Shown here in pieces: positions 1-7,431 of a stretch of 19,700 bases of DNA. The notes under the pieces were generated by a model. That model searched no databases and was not told the origin of the DNA. It saw only the letters and a list, made by a program, of their open reading frames with translations. The DNA lies in NCBI GenBank assembly GCA_016212735.1, contig JACRDZ010000192.1, forward strand, positions 1 to 19,700, in the 5' to 3' direction. This DNA comes from Candidatus Firestoneibacteriota bacterium. GTDB lineage: Bacteria > JACRDZ01. The number at the start of each line of letters is the position of its first letter. The stretch's first letter is position 1. The translations under genes were made by a program, and so were the position numbers.

Positions 1-112
1 AAACAAATTCAAATTTTTTAATATTTAATGACCAAAACTTTTGAATTGTTTTGAATTTTGAACATTTGAATTTAGTATTTGTTTCGAATTTCGATATTCG
101 TGCTTCGAATTT
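1..112. repeat. AT-rich palindromic/tandem element upstream of fabG (partial at window edge)
   Basis: The stretch has repeated tttgaat units and an inverted pair: positions 4-13 (caaattcaaa) against 65-73 (tttgaattt). It ends in a near-palindrome, cgaatttcgatattcg at 85-100, followed by another ttcgaattt. It contains no coding frame. The TTCGAATTT-rich pattern resembles short non-coding repeats I recall from environmental genomes. The left end may lie outside the window. Confidence 0.45.
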
Positions 113-172
113 AATTATTTTTAGTCAAAAAACTCAAAAAAGCTCAGTCAAGTTGAGTATATTATTAAAGTA

Positions 173-178
173 GGAGGT
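173..178 (+). promoter_or_regulatory. Ribosome binding site of fabG
   Basis: A perfect AGGAGG lies 8 nt before the ATG at 187 and fixes the fabG start. No convincing promoter is visible in the 186 bases upstream, so transcription may enter from outside the window. Confidence 0.8.
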
Positions 179-186
179 AAGAAAAG

Positions 187-927
187 ATGTTGTTAGAAGG
201 TAAAGTTGCTTTTGTAACCGGGGGAGCACGCGGTATTGGTAGAATAACTGCAATTGCTTTAGCAAAAGAAGGAGCAGATATTATTGTTGTTAATACAAAT
301 GAAGATCTGCTTCAAAAAGTTGTTGAGGAGATACAAGCTCTGGGACGTAAAGCTATGGGATTAAAAGTAAATGTTACAAATTCTCAGGAAGTAGATACTG
401 CTGTAAAAAAGGTGCTTGACACTTTTGGTAAAATTGATATATTAGTTAACAATGCGGGGATTACTCGAGATAATTTGATTATAAGAATGAAAGAAGAAGA
501 CTGGGATAGTGTATTACATGTAAATCTTAAAGGTGTATTTCTCTGTACTAAAGCTGTATTAAGATCAATGATGAAACGAGAAAGCGGCAAGATAATTAAT
601 ATTGCATCAGTTGTCGGAATTTCAGGTAATATCGGACAGGCTAATTATTCTGCGGCTAAAGCAGGTATAATAGGATTAACCAAAACTACAGCAAGGGAAG
701 TTGCGTCAAGGGGAATAACAGTAAATGCAGTTGCACCAGGATTTATTGATACAGATATGACCCGTGCACTGCCAGCATATATTAAAGAAAATATAACACG
801 TCAGATTCCTCTTAACAGATTTGGAAAACCTGAAGATGTAGCAGGAGTTATAGTATTTTTAGCTTCAGAAAGAGCAGATTATATTACAGGGGAAGTAATT
901 CGTGTTGATGGTGGAATGATTATGTAG
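187..927 (+). CDS. fabG: 3-oxoacyl-[acyl-carrier-protein] reductase
   Basis: This short-chain dehydrogenase/reductase reduces 3-oxoacyl-ACP to 3-hydroxyacyl-ACP with NADPH, the first reduction of each cytosolic fatty-acid elongation cycle. At 246 aa it has the usual family length. The Rossmann motif TGGARGIG is at residues 11-18 and NNAG at 88-91. The catalytic set is N113, S141, Y154 and K158 (YSAAK). The C-terminal VDGGM is typical of FabG. A perfect AGGAGG 8 nt before the ATG sets the start. It is followed by acpP and fabF, the standard fab order, but 188 bp of repeat-filled DNA separates it from acpP, so co-transcription with acpP is uncertain. The SDR superfamily is broad, but the neighbours make FabG the best call. 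Confidence 0.93.
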   Translation: MLLEGKVAFVTGGARGIGRITAIALAKEGADIIVVNTNEDLLQKVVEEIQALGRKAMGLKVNVTNSQEVDTAVKKVLDTFGKIDILVNNAGITRDNLIIRMKEEDWDSVLHVNLKGVFLCTKAVLRSMMKRESGKIINIASVVGISGNIGQANYSAAKAGIIGLTKTTAREVASRGITVNAVAPGFIDTDMTRALPAYIKENITRQIPLNRFGKPEDVAGVIVFLASERADYITGEVIRVDGGMIM

Positions 928-940
928 GCATAGTTAAAAG

Positions 941-1074
941 TCAGGAGTTTTTAGTTAGTAACGATATTGTCTAATTTAAAGTATAGGAAATTGAATATGC
1001 CCAATAAATTGGGCAACTACAAACATAATGCATTGTAGTTGCTCGATTTATCGAGCCTAACTTATGACTTCTGA
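941..1074. repeat. Three-hairpin palindromic element, copy 1, with outer arms
   Basis: The 58-nt core is 999-1056. Hairpin A is GCCCAATAAATTGGGC (999-1014). A middle stem pairs AACTAC (1015-1020) with GTAGTT (1035-1040) around a 14-nt loop. Hairpin B is GCTCGATTTATCGAGC (1041-1056). Outside the core, 941-958 and 1057-1074 pair imperfectly (14 of 18). A second core copy lies at 10733-10790 in the opposite orientation. The fold resembles REP/BIME elements mobilised by Y1-type transposases, but no transposase gene is in the window. Confidence 0.85.
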
Positions 1075-1115
1075 TTCTTGATTTTGACTTATAAATAAGG
1101 GGGTGAATATAATAG

Positions 1116-1367
1116 ATGGCAGAACAAAGTATAGAAGAAAGAGTTAAAAAAATTGTGATTGAACAATTAGGAGTCGATGCTAAAGAAGTGACTTTAGAAG
1201 CTTCTTTTATTGATGATTTGGGTGCAGATTCCTTAGATAATGTTGAACTTGTTATGGCTTTTGAAGAGGAATTTGGCTTTGAAATCTCAGATGAAGACGC
1301 AGAGACTATTAAAACTGTTGGAGATGCAGTTAATTATATATCCAATAAGTTATCTAATAAAAGCTAA
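1116..1367 (+). CDS. acpP: Acyl carrier protein
   Basis: Acyl carrier protein is the small acidic carrier that holds growing acyl chains as thioesters on a 4'-phosphopantetheine arm during fatty-acid (and lipid A) synthesis in the cytosol. The 83-aa product has the attachment motif GADSLDNVE, with the modified serine at S39, and the family's acidic helix II ([21 protein letters not shown]). A purine-rich AAGGGGGTG about 11 nt before the ATG serves as ribosome binding site. It sits between fabG and fabF as in many bacteria. Repeat elements flank it on both sides (941-1074 and 1391-1652), so it may be transcribed separately, as would suit its high cellular demand. No clear promoter was found. 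Confidence 0.95.
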   Translation: MAEQSIEERVKKIVIEQLGVDAKEVTLEASFIDDLGADSLDNVELVMAFEEEFGFEISDEDAETIKTVGDAVNYISNKLSNKS

Positions 1368-1390
1368 AAGTATTTTATTAACAAATAAAT

Positions 1391-1529
1391 AATCATGATC
1401 GTTTCAATACAGCTTATAGATGAATGGATGGCTAATGAGTGAATGAGAAAATGGTTTATATTTACTCATTCACTCAAATACTAAGCTACTAATTTATTTG
1501 ATTTATAATATTGGAATACGATCATGATT
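1391..1529. repeat. Nested palindromic element in acpP-fabF spacer
   Basis: The outer 12-bp arms are perfect: AATCATGATCGT at 1391-1402 and ACGATCATGATT at 1518-1529. An inner perfect 11-bp pair, GAGTGAATGAG (1437-1447) and CTCATTCACTC (1465-1475), encloses a 17-nt loop. The whole 139 bp could fold as an interrupted cruciform or long RNA hairpin. There is no reading frame of note. It looks like a miniature inverted-repeat element of a different family from the copy upstream of acpP. Confidence 0.7.
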
Positions 1530-1563
1530 TTTTAAATTTTAATAAAAGGATACTATCAGAATT

Positions 1564-1652
1564 AAGAAAGATGTCAGAAATCAGATGTCAGGTCTATTTA
1601 TTGGGGTCTGTGTAGACCCTAAATCTGACTTCTGTTTTTTGTCCTCTTTCTT
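1564..1652. repeat. Second palindromic element in acpP-fabF spacer
   Basis: The outer arms AAGAAAG (1564-1570) and CTTTCTT (1646-1652) lead into imperfectly paired tracts (GTCAGAAATCAGATGTCAG against CTGACTTCTG further right). The centre is a perfect hairpin, GGGTCT-GTGT-AGACCC, at 1604-1619. The GTCAGAAATCAGA/TCTGACTTCTG pattern is of the type common in environmental genomes as short dispersed repeats. The remaining bases to fabF (1653-1828) show only AT-rich sequence and the fabF ribosome binding site. Confidence 0.65.
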
Positions 1653-1828
1653 ATTTATCAGCAATTAAATCTAATCCAAATTATTAGCTCAAGTTATCTT
1701 CGTGAATACTTACCTTTTATTCTGGTATCCTATTAAATTGGGCGATTTTATATATTTATAATAAAAAAATTTTATAAAAAAGCAGATAATATTAAATATT
1801 TTTCTATAGAGAGGAGAAATAAATTAAA

Positions 1829-3067
1829 TTGAAAAGAAAAGTTGTTATTACAGGGATTGGAGTTCTTACTCCAGTTGGAAATTCAAAAGAAGAAATGTGG
1901 GATTCTTTATGTAACGGCAGAAGCGGAGCAGGGTTAGTTACACATTTTGATGTTTCAAAATATTCATCAAAAATTGCTGCACAGGTTAAAAATTTTGATG
2001 CAATTAAATATGGTATAAGTAAAAAAGATGATACAAGGCTCGAAGTTTTTATTAAATTTGCAGTCGCAGCCAGTGTCGAAGCTGTAAAAGACAGCGGACT
2101 TGATTTTAGTTCTATGGATCCGAACATTACAGGAGTTGTTGTAGGATCTGGAATTGGCGGCATTTATTTTATAGAAAAACAGATTGATATAGTAAGAGAA
2201 AAAGGGCCGGGTAAAATAAGCCCTTTTACTGTACCTCTTATGATTGTAGATATGGCTGCTGGACAGGTGGCAATACATCATGGAGTTAGAGGTCCTAATT
2301 TATGTGTTGCAACAGCATGTGCAACAGGAGCCCATGCAATAGGTGAAGCAACAAGAATAATTCAACATGGAGACGCAGAAGTTATGATTGCTGGAGGGAC
2401 TGAATATGCAACCAGTCCTATTGGTTTTGGGGGTTTTTGTGCTGCGCGTGCATTAACAACTCGTAATGATGAACCTGAAAAGGCAAGCCGCCCTTTTGAC
2501 CGCGACAGAGACGGCTTTCTTATGGGAGATGGAGCAGGAATTGTAGTTCTGGAATCTCTTGAACATGCTATTAAACGCAATGCAAATATTTATGCTGAAG
2601 TAGCTGGATATGGGATGAGCGGTGATGCTTATCATATTACATGTCCTATGCCGGATGGTGAGGGAGCAACTAGAGCAATGAAAGCTGCATTATCTGATGC
2701 GCACATAAATGGTGAACAAGTTGAATATATAAATGCACATGGAACTTCTACTAAAATTAATGATGCTGCTGAAACAGCGGCAATAAAACGTTTATTTGGA
2801 GATTATGCATATAAAATCCCGATAAGTTCTACAAAATCAATGATGGGACATCTTTTGGGAGCAGCAGGAAGTGTTGAAGCAGCAATTTGTGCACTTACAA
2901 TAAAAAATGGGATTATTCCACCTACTATTAATTATGAAAATAAAGATCCTGAATGCGATCTTGATTATGTCCCTAATATCGCTAGAGAAAAGAAAGTTTC
3001 TATTGTTTTGACAAATTCACTGGGGTTTGGAGGGCATAATGCAACTCTGATTCTAAAGAAAGTATAA
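1829..3067 (+). CDS. fabF: 3-oxoacyl-[acyl-carrier-protein] synthase II
   Basis: This condensing enzyme joins malonyl-ACP to an acyl-ACP with release of CO2, the elongation step of type II fatty-acid synthesis. The 412-aa length and residue numbering match E. coli FabF closely. The nucleophile is C164 (TACATG), the catalytic histidines are H304 (NAHGTST) and H341 (MMGHLLGAAG), and the conserved lysine is K336. The start is TTG at 1829, preceded by GAGGAG at 1811-1816 with a 12-nt spacer; there is no better ATG nearby. After NAHGTST, where most homologues have Pro, there is K309, a minor oddity. Its stop is 14 nt before rnc, so the two are probably co-transcribed. The 460-bp gap to acpP upstream carries two palindromic elements. 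Confidence 0.95.
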   Translation: MKRKVVITGIGVLTPVGNSKEEMWDSLCNGRSGAGLVTHFDVSKYSSKIAAQVKNFDAIKYGISKKDDTRLEVFIKFAVAASVEAVKDSGLDFSSMDPNITGVVVGSGIGGIYFIEKQIDIVREKGPGKISPFTVPLMIVDMAAGQVAIHHGVRGPNLCVATACATGAHAIGEATRIIQHGDAEVMIAGGTEYATSPIGFGGFCAARALTTRNDEPEKASRPFDRDRDGFLMGDGAGIVVLESLEHAIKRNANIYAEVAGYGMSGDAYHITCPMPDGEGATRAMKAALSDAHINGEQVEYINAHGTSTKINDAAETAAIKRLFGDYAYKIPISSTKSMMGHLLGAAGSVEAAICALTIKNGIIPPTINYENKDPECDLDYVPNIAREKKVSIVLTNSLGFGGHNATLILKKV

Positions 3068-3081
3068 ACAAGGCAGGGAAC

Positions 3082-3798
3082 ATGATTAATGAAAATAGAA
3101 AAAATCAGTTAAATGAACTTGAAAACAAAATTAATATACATTTTAATGATATAAATATTTTAAACAGGGCTTTAACTCATCGTTCGTTTGCAAATGAGTT
3201 TAAAGAGAAGAAGATTCTGTATAATGAAAATCTGGAATTTCTTGGTGATGCTGTTCTAGGGTTAATTATTTCAGAATATATATATAGAAAATTTCCATCT
3301 TATAATGAGGGTGACCTGTCAAAACTCAAATCTGTAATAGTAAGCCGCAGTTTATTAGCTAATTATGGACAGGAATTGGGTATAAGTAAGTTCTTAATGC
3401 TTGGTAAAGGTGAAAAAATTACAGGCGGCAATTGGCGAGCGTCTATTGCTGCCAATACTGTTGAAGCTTTGATCGGAGCTATTTATTTAGATAGTAATCT
3501 TGAAAAAACAAAAGATTTTGTTTTAAAAGAATTAAAAGAAAAGATTGATCTGGCATGTGATGAAAAATTTAAAAAAGATTATAAGAGCATAATTCAGGAA
3601 TATACTCAATCCAAATTTAAGCAGAAACCAATATATAAAGTAATTCAGGAAAAAGGGCCGGATCATATTAAAGAATTTAAAGTTCAGGTGTCCATTAATG
3701 ATAGAGTATATGGTATTGGTGAAGGACACAGTAAAAAAGAAGCTGAGCAGGAAGCAGCATATTTTGCATTGATTAATTTTAAAGAAATTGCATCTTAA
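3082..3798 (+). CDS. rnc: Ribonuclease III
   Basis: RNase III cleaves double-stranded RNA to process rRNA precursors and structured mRNAs. The 238-aa protein has the N-terminal nuclease domain with signature NENLEFLGDAVL (residues 48-59; catalytic E52 and D56) and the second metal-site segment AANTVEALIGAIYLD (123-137, E128). A C-terminal double-stranded RNA-binding domain spans about 167-232 and ends in the usual KKEAEQEAA helix. In the metal site, N125 stands where E. coli has D114, so one acidic ligand is an amide. The ATG follows fabF by 14 nt behind an AGGCAGGGA ribosome binding site. The fabF-rnc pairing is common in bacteria. Regulation is probably shared with the fab genes. Confidence 0.94.
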   Translation: MINENRKNQLNELENKINIHFNDINILNRALTHRSFANEFKEKKILYNENLEFLGDAVLGLIISEYIYRKFPSYNEGDLSKLKSVIVSRSLLANYGQELGISKFLMLGKGEKITGGNWRASIAANTVEALIGAIYLDSNLEKTKDFVLKELKEKIDLACDEKFKKDYKSIIQEYTQSKFKQKPIYKVIQEKGPDHIKEFKVQVSINDRVYGIGEGHSKKEAEQEAAYFALINFKEIAS

Positions 3799-3800
3799 CC

Positions 3801-4829
3801 ATGAAACAATATTATATTATTCCAATTTTTTTCCCAAATGCAGGGTGCAAGGAAAGATGTATATTCTGCAGTCAGAAGAATATTATTCCTTCTAATACAG
3901 GGAAAGAATTGGATATAGAAGCTCAAATTAATGAATATATGTGTACTTTTCCAAAGAAAGCTCATATAGAAGTTGCTTTTTATGGCGGGACATTTACAGA
4001 ATTGGATTTATCTTATCAGGAGAAATTACTTAAAAAAATAACTCCATTTATAAATAAGGGTCAAATTCAGGGAATTCGTATATCTACAAGACCTGATGCT
4101 TTAAATGATGATAAAATTAAACTATTGGAATCATTAAATGTTAAGGTTGTTGAGTTAGGTGTGCAGTCTCTGTCAGATAAAGTTTTAAGAAATGCAGAGA
4201 GGGGACATACAGTTAATGACGTTATTAATGCTACAAATAGTTTAAAAAAAAGAAATATTGAAATAGGTTTTCAAATGATGGTGGGACTGCCTGGGGAAGA
4301 TATATATTTACTTAAAAAAAGCATCAAATTATTTATTCAATTAAAACCGGATTTTGTTCGTATACATCCAACAATTGTTTTAAAAGGAAGTAAATTAGAA
4401 AAACTTTATGAAGAAGGTAAATATGAACCTTTATCCTTAAAGCAAGCAATTAACCGGTCCTTACTTTATTTTTTAGCTGCGGAAAAAGAAAAAATAAAAG
4501 TTGCTAGAATTGGACTTTATAATTCGAAAGAATTGCAGAAACCAGGAATAATAGTTGCAGGACCTTATCATCCTGCATTCAGGGAACTGGTTGAGGGTGA
4601 AAAATATTATAGAATAATTACAGCAAATCTTGGGAAAAAGATTTATAATAATAGCAACTTAATTATATATGCTTATTCACGCAGTATTTCAAAAATATGC
4701 GGCCAGCATTCTTGCAATATAAACCGGCTGAAAAAAAGATATAAATTTAAATTTGTAAAAGTTATAGATAATAAAGAAGCAGATTCTGAAGAAAATTCCT
4801 TAAAACTTCAAATTACAGATATTTCATAA
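3801..4829 (+). CDS. Radical SAM protein, Elp3-like group (COG1243-type), found beside rnc
   Basis: This radical S-adenosylmethionine enzyme binds a 4Fe-4S cluster and generates a 5'-deoxyadenosyl radical; its substrate is not known. The cluster motif is C16-x3-C20-x2-C23. Other radical SAM landmarks are GGTFT (62-66), STRPDA (95-100), ELGVQSLSDKVL (118-129) and GLPGE (162-166). The last 100 residues form the C-terminal extension of the Elp3-like subgroup, with a CGQHSC pair of cysteines, but there is no acetyltransferase domain. The ATG is only 2 nt after the rnc stop, so translation is probably coupled. From memory, the same fabF-rnc-radical SAM order occurs in clostridia, usually followed by smc; here a folate gene and lpxB follow instead. 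Coproporphyrinogen dehydrogenase-like activity is less likely. Confidence 0.85.
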   Translation: MKQYYIIPIFFPNAGCKERCIFCSQKNIIPSNTGKELDIEAQINEYMCTFPKKAHIEVAFYGGTFTELDLSYQEKLLKKITPFINKGQIQGIRISTRPDALNDDKIKLLESLNVKVVELGVQSLSDKVLRNAERGHTVNDVINATNSLKKRNIEIGFQMMVGLPGEDIYLLKKSIKLFIQLKPDFVRIHPTIVLKGSKLEKLYEEGKYEPLSLKQAINRSLLYFLAAEKEKIKVARIGLYNSKELQKPGIIVAGPYHPAFRELVEGEKYYRIITANLGKKIYNNSNLIIYAYSRSISKICGQHSCNINRLKKRYKFKFVKVIDNKEADSEENSLKLQITDIS

Positions 4830-4843
4830 AGGAGAGATAAAAT

Positions 4844-5746
4844 ATGAAAACATTTCGAGAAGCTTTTGAAGCAGGAGAATTTCTTATAACAGCTGAAGCA
4901 GGTCCTCCAAAAGGCACAGATGTTGAAGAGATGCTGCATCATGCAAGAGGATTAAAAGGGAAAATACATGCAATAAATGTTACTGATAATCAGAGTTCTG
5001 TTATGAGATTAGGGTCTCTTGCCGGAAGTTATCTGTTATTAAAAGAAGGATTGGATCCTATATTCCAAATTACTTGCAGAGATCGCAACAGGCTGGCTAT
5101 TCAATCAGATCTTTTAAGTGCACACGTTTTTGGAATTCGTAACGTGCTTTCTTTAACAGGAGATCATGTGCTTTCCGGTGACCATCCTGAAGCAAAACCT
5201 GTGTTTGACATAGATTCTTCGCAGTTATTGCAGATAATAGAAAGATTGAATCGCGGTCGTGATATGTCTACAAAAGGACCGCGTGGTAAAGTACTGGAAG
5301 ATGGTATTGAATTAAAAGGTAAAACGAATTTATTCCCAGGGTCTACTGTAACTCCTGAAGCTCTTCCTATCGCACCTCAGCTTATAAAATTTGAAAAAAA
5401 GGTGAAAGCTGGTGCAAAATTTTTTCAGACTCAGGCAGTATACAATGTAAATAAATTCAAGAGTTTCATGGAAACAGCACGCCAATATAATGTCAAAATA
5501 TTAGCGGGAATTCTGCTTTTAAAATCAGCAGGTATGGCTCGGTATCTTAACAATTTTGTACCAGGGATTTCTGTCCCTGAAGAATTTATTAAAGAGCTTG
5601 AAGGCAGTTCTGATCCCCTTAAAACAGGAATTCAAATAGCAGGCAGACTGATAAAAGATATTAAACCATATTGTGATGGAGTTCATATTATGGCAATAGG
5701 TGCAGAAGACAAAGTTCTTGATATTATGTCTGAAGCAGGACTATAA
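4844..5746 (+). CDS. metF: Methylenetetrahydrofolate reductase family protein
   Basis: This flavoenzyme family has a TIM-barrel fold and reduces 5,10-methylene- to 5-methyltetrahydrofolate, for methionine synthesis or the methyl branch of the Wood-Ljungdahl pathway. The 300-aa length suits a bacterial single-domain MetF. The N-terminal strand ITAEAGPPKG carries the likely catalytic E18. The flavin-binding region includes NVTDNQ (45-50) and LTGDH, and the barrel continues through AGAKFFQTQAVYN and ILAGILLLKSAG. It is the variant without the classical RGD loop, as seen in anaerobes, so which electron donor it uses cannot be read off. The ribosome binding site AAGGAGA precedes the ATG by a normal distance, and the gene starts 14 nt after the radical SAM gene. 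No MetV-like partner is adjacent. Confidence 0.88.
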   Translation: MKTFREAFEAGEFLITAEAGPPKGTDVEEMLHHARGLKGKIHAINVTDNQSSVMRLGSLAGSYLLLKEGLDPIFQITCRDRNRLAIQSDLLSAHVFGIRNVLSLTGDHVLSGDHPEAKPVFDIDSSQLLQIIERLNRGRDMSTKGPRGKVLEDGIELKGKTNLFPGSTVTPEALPIAPQLIKFEKKVKAGAKFFQTQAVYNVNKFKSFMETARQYNVKILAGILLLKSAGMARYLNNFVPGISVPEEFIKELEGSSDPLKTGIQIAGRLIKDIKPYCDGVHIMAIGAEDKVLDIMSEAGL

Positions 5747-5802
5747 AATATTATTGTAATTTCGTTTATTGCGTATTTCAGATAGACCCTAAGAGAAGAA
5801 TT

Positions 5803-6942
5803 ATGGCATCATTAAAATTATTGATTATTTCAGGTGAAGCTTCTGGTGACCTGCATGGCGCTCTATTAGCAGAGAATATTTTTAAACTTGCTCCTTCAAT
5901 CCGTATTTTCGGAGTTGGCGGGTATAAAATGAAAACCGCAGGAGTAGAAATATTTTTTGATATAAAAGATCTTGCTGTTATTGGGATAACAGAAGTATTT
6001 GGCAAATATCGTATTTTAAAAGATCTTTTAGATAAAATTAGAGAAAAACTTAAAAGCGATCCTCCAACTGCTGTTATTCTTATTGATTATCCCGGTTTTA
6101 ATCTTAGAGTTGCAGAAATAGCACATAATCTTAAAATCCCAGTTATTTATTATATTTGTCCTCAAATCTGGGCATGGGCACCCAGTCGAATAAATAAAAT
6201 TGCAGCATGGGTAGATAAAGCAATTGTAATATTTAAATTTGAAATGGAGCTGTATCAAAAAGCATCTGTTCCAGTTGAATTTGTTGGGCATCCATTACTG
6301 GATACTATACAATCGGAAACAGATAAAGAAACAGCTCTTCAATATTTTGGTTTGAACGATGCAAAGCGCATTATTACTCTTATGCCGGGAAGTAGATTAA
6401 GTGAAATTAAAAATCATATGCCTATACTCCTAAAAACTGCAAAATTTATCATGGATCGTCTCCCTCAAACAAAATTTATTATTCCCTGTGCTCCTGAGAT
6501 TGAAATGGAGATATTGGGGAAATATATTAGAAATGCAAAAATGCCAATTAGAATAATAAAAGGTAAAAATTATGATGTTATTAATGTTTCTGATTTTGTA
6601 ATTGTAGCTTCAGGTACAGCAACTTTAGAAGTAGCATATTTTGAAAAACCGATGATTATAATCTATCAAACATCTTTTATTAACTGGATTCTAGGGAAAA
6701 TGTTTATGATTATACCTTATTTTGGTCTTGTAAATATTCTTGCAGGAGAGGAAATCGTCCCTGAATATTTACAGTTTGAAGTTGATCCTGAAACTATGGC
6801 TGAATATGTATTCTCTATACTAAAAGATAAAGAAAAATATATATATATTCAGAATAAATTAAGAGAAGTAAAAAATAAAATGGGGACATCTGGAGCTTCA
6901 AAAAAAGCTGCGGAAGTTATACTAAAACAAATCAGTAAGTAA
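5803..6942 (+). CDS. lpxB: Lipid-A-disaccharide synthase
   Basis: LpxB is a membrane-associated GT19 glycosyltransferase that joins UDP-2,3-diacylglucosamine to lipid X to make the lipid A disaccharide. The 379-aa protein has the N-terminal SGEASGD (10-16), the IDYPGFN motif with the expected essential aspartate (D95), CPQIWAWAPSR (119-129), VGHPLLD (161-167), LMPGSR (193-198) and the UDP-sugar-site segment SGTATLE (270-276). The start ATG follows AAGAGAAGA. It lies 56 bp after the metF-like gene and appears to end the operon. Its presence is the clearest sign of an outer membrane in this organism. The other lpx genes are not in the window. Confidence 0.96.
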   Translation: MASLKLLIISGEASGDLHGALLAENIFKLAPSIRIFGVGGYKMKTAGVEIFFDIKDLAVIGITEVFGKYRILKDLLDKIREKLKSDPPTAVILIDYPGFNLRVAEIAHNLKIPVIYYICPQIWAWAPSRINKIAAWVDKAIVIFKFEMELYQKASVPVEFVGHPLLDTIQSETDKETALQYFGLNDAKRIITLMPGSRLSEIKNHMPILLKTAKFIMDRLPQTKFIIPCAPEIEMEILGKYIRNAKMPIRIIKGKNYDVINVSDFVIVASGTATLEVAYFEKPMIIIYQTSFINWILGKMFMIIPYFGLVNILAGEEIVPEYLQFEVDPETMAEYVFSILKDKEKYIYIQNKLREVKNKMGTSGASKKAAEVILKQISK

Positions 6943-7079
6943 TTTTTATAAGTATGTTCGGCTTCATAAGCTATTTTTGCTGCATTACTTTTTTAATATC
7001 ATTAGTTTTATCTTTTGTGAAATCCATTTTATAAAAGTCATTTGACTGCGTTAAAAATAAATTGTAATTATTTGTAAAA
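6943..7079. other. Spacer between lpxB and the acetolactate decarboxylase fragment
   Basis: The spacer is AT-rich with no terminator I can support. On the minus strand one frame stays open for about 40 codons to a stop near 6994, but it has no start or recognised motif. It may be decayed coding DNA downstream of the acetolactate decarboxylase fragment. Confidence 0.3.
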
Positions 7080-7310
7080 TCAATTAAAAGTTATCATCTC
7101 TCCATCCAATCCATCAAATGTGCCAATCCCTGTATCTCCATATTTTAATGCTTCTGACACTGAAATAAATCCATCATACAACCCATTCATAAGAGCATCA
7201 ATAGTAGATATTTGCACTAATGTATCTTTATTTTGTTCAGCAAAAACTAAATTAAACTGTATTAAAAAGATTAAACAAATTAAAAATAAATATTTTAGTA
7301 TTTTCTGCAT
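7080..7310 (-). pseudogene. 5' fragment of a secreted alpha-acetolactate decarboxylase
   Basis: The 76-aa product begins with a clear signal peptide (MQKILKYLFLICLIFLIQ and onward, cleavage probably near VFA-EQ). The segment ISTIDALMNGLYDGFISVSE and then ALKYGDTGIGTFDGLDGEMI matches the N-terminal core of the BudA/AlsD family, which converts 2-acetolactate to acetoin and CO2. Full-length enzymes are about 240-260 aa and carry their zinc-binding histidines in the C-terminal half, which is absent here. Just past the stop the same frame reads N-stop-FYK, like the family's N-DG-x-FY segment with a small deletion, so the gene seems broken by stop and indel rather than naturally short. The ribosome binding site AGGAG remains intact (complement of 7319-7323), which suggests recent decay. 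It lies convergent to lpxB at the edge of an accessory region. Confidence 0.8.
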
Positions 7311-7431
7311 ATATTTTTCTCCTATTAAATTTAATGATATAAATTATTTTATTATTAATAATTTGTCAATCGAAAACTTTTATCTTATGTAAGTAGATGT
7401 TGTCATTTAACTAATTGGTTAAAGTTTTTAA

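Noticed and set aside
1391..1652. The two palindromic elements as CRISPR repeats or Rho-independent terminators of acpP
   Set aside because: There is no regular repeat-spacer pattern, the two elements differ in sequence, and neither has a GC-rich stem followed by a T-tract.
1829..3067. Lys309 after NAHGTST in FabF, where Pro is usual, as a sign of altered function
   Set aside because: All catalytic residues (C164, H304, K336, H341) and the length are normal, so this is likely ordinary variation.
6943..7079. Minus-strand open frame reading DFYKMDFTKDKT as a possible continuation of the acetolactate decarboxylase
   Set aside because: It does not match the family segments expected after the N-terminal core and has no start, so I could not tie it to any gene.
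7406..7423. Near-palindrome tttaactaattggttaaa as an operator
   Set aside because: It precedes only a dead ATPase remnant and has two mismatched positions; in AT-rich DNA this can occur by chance.
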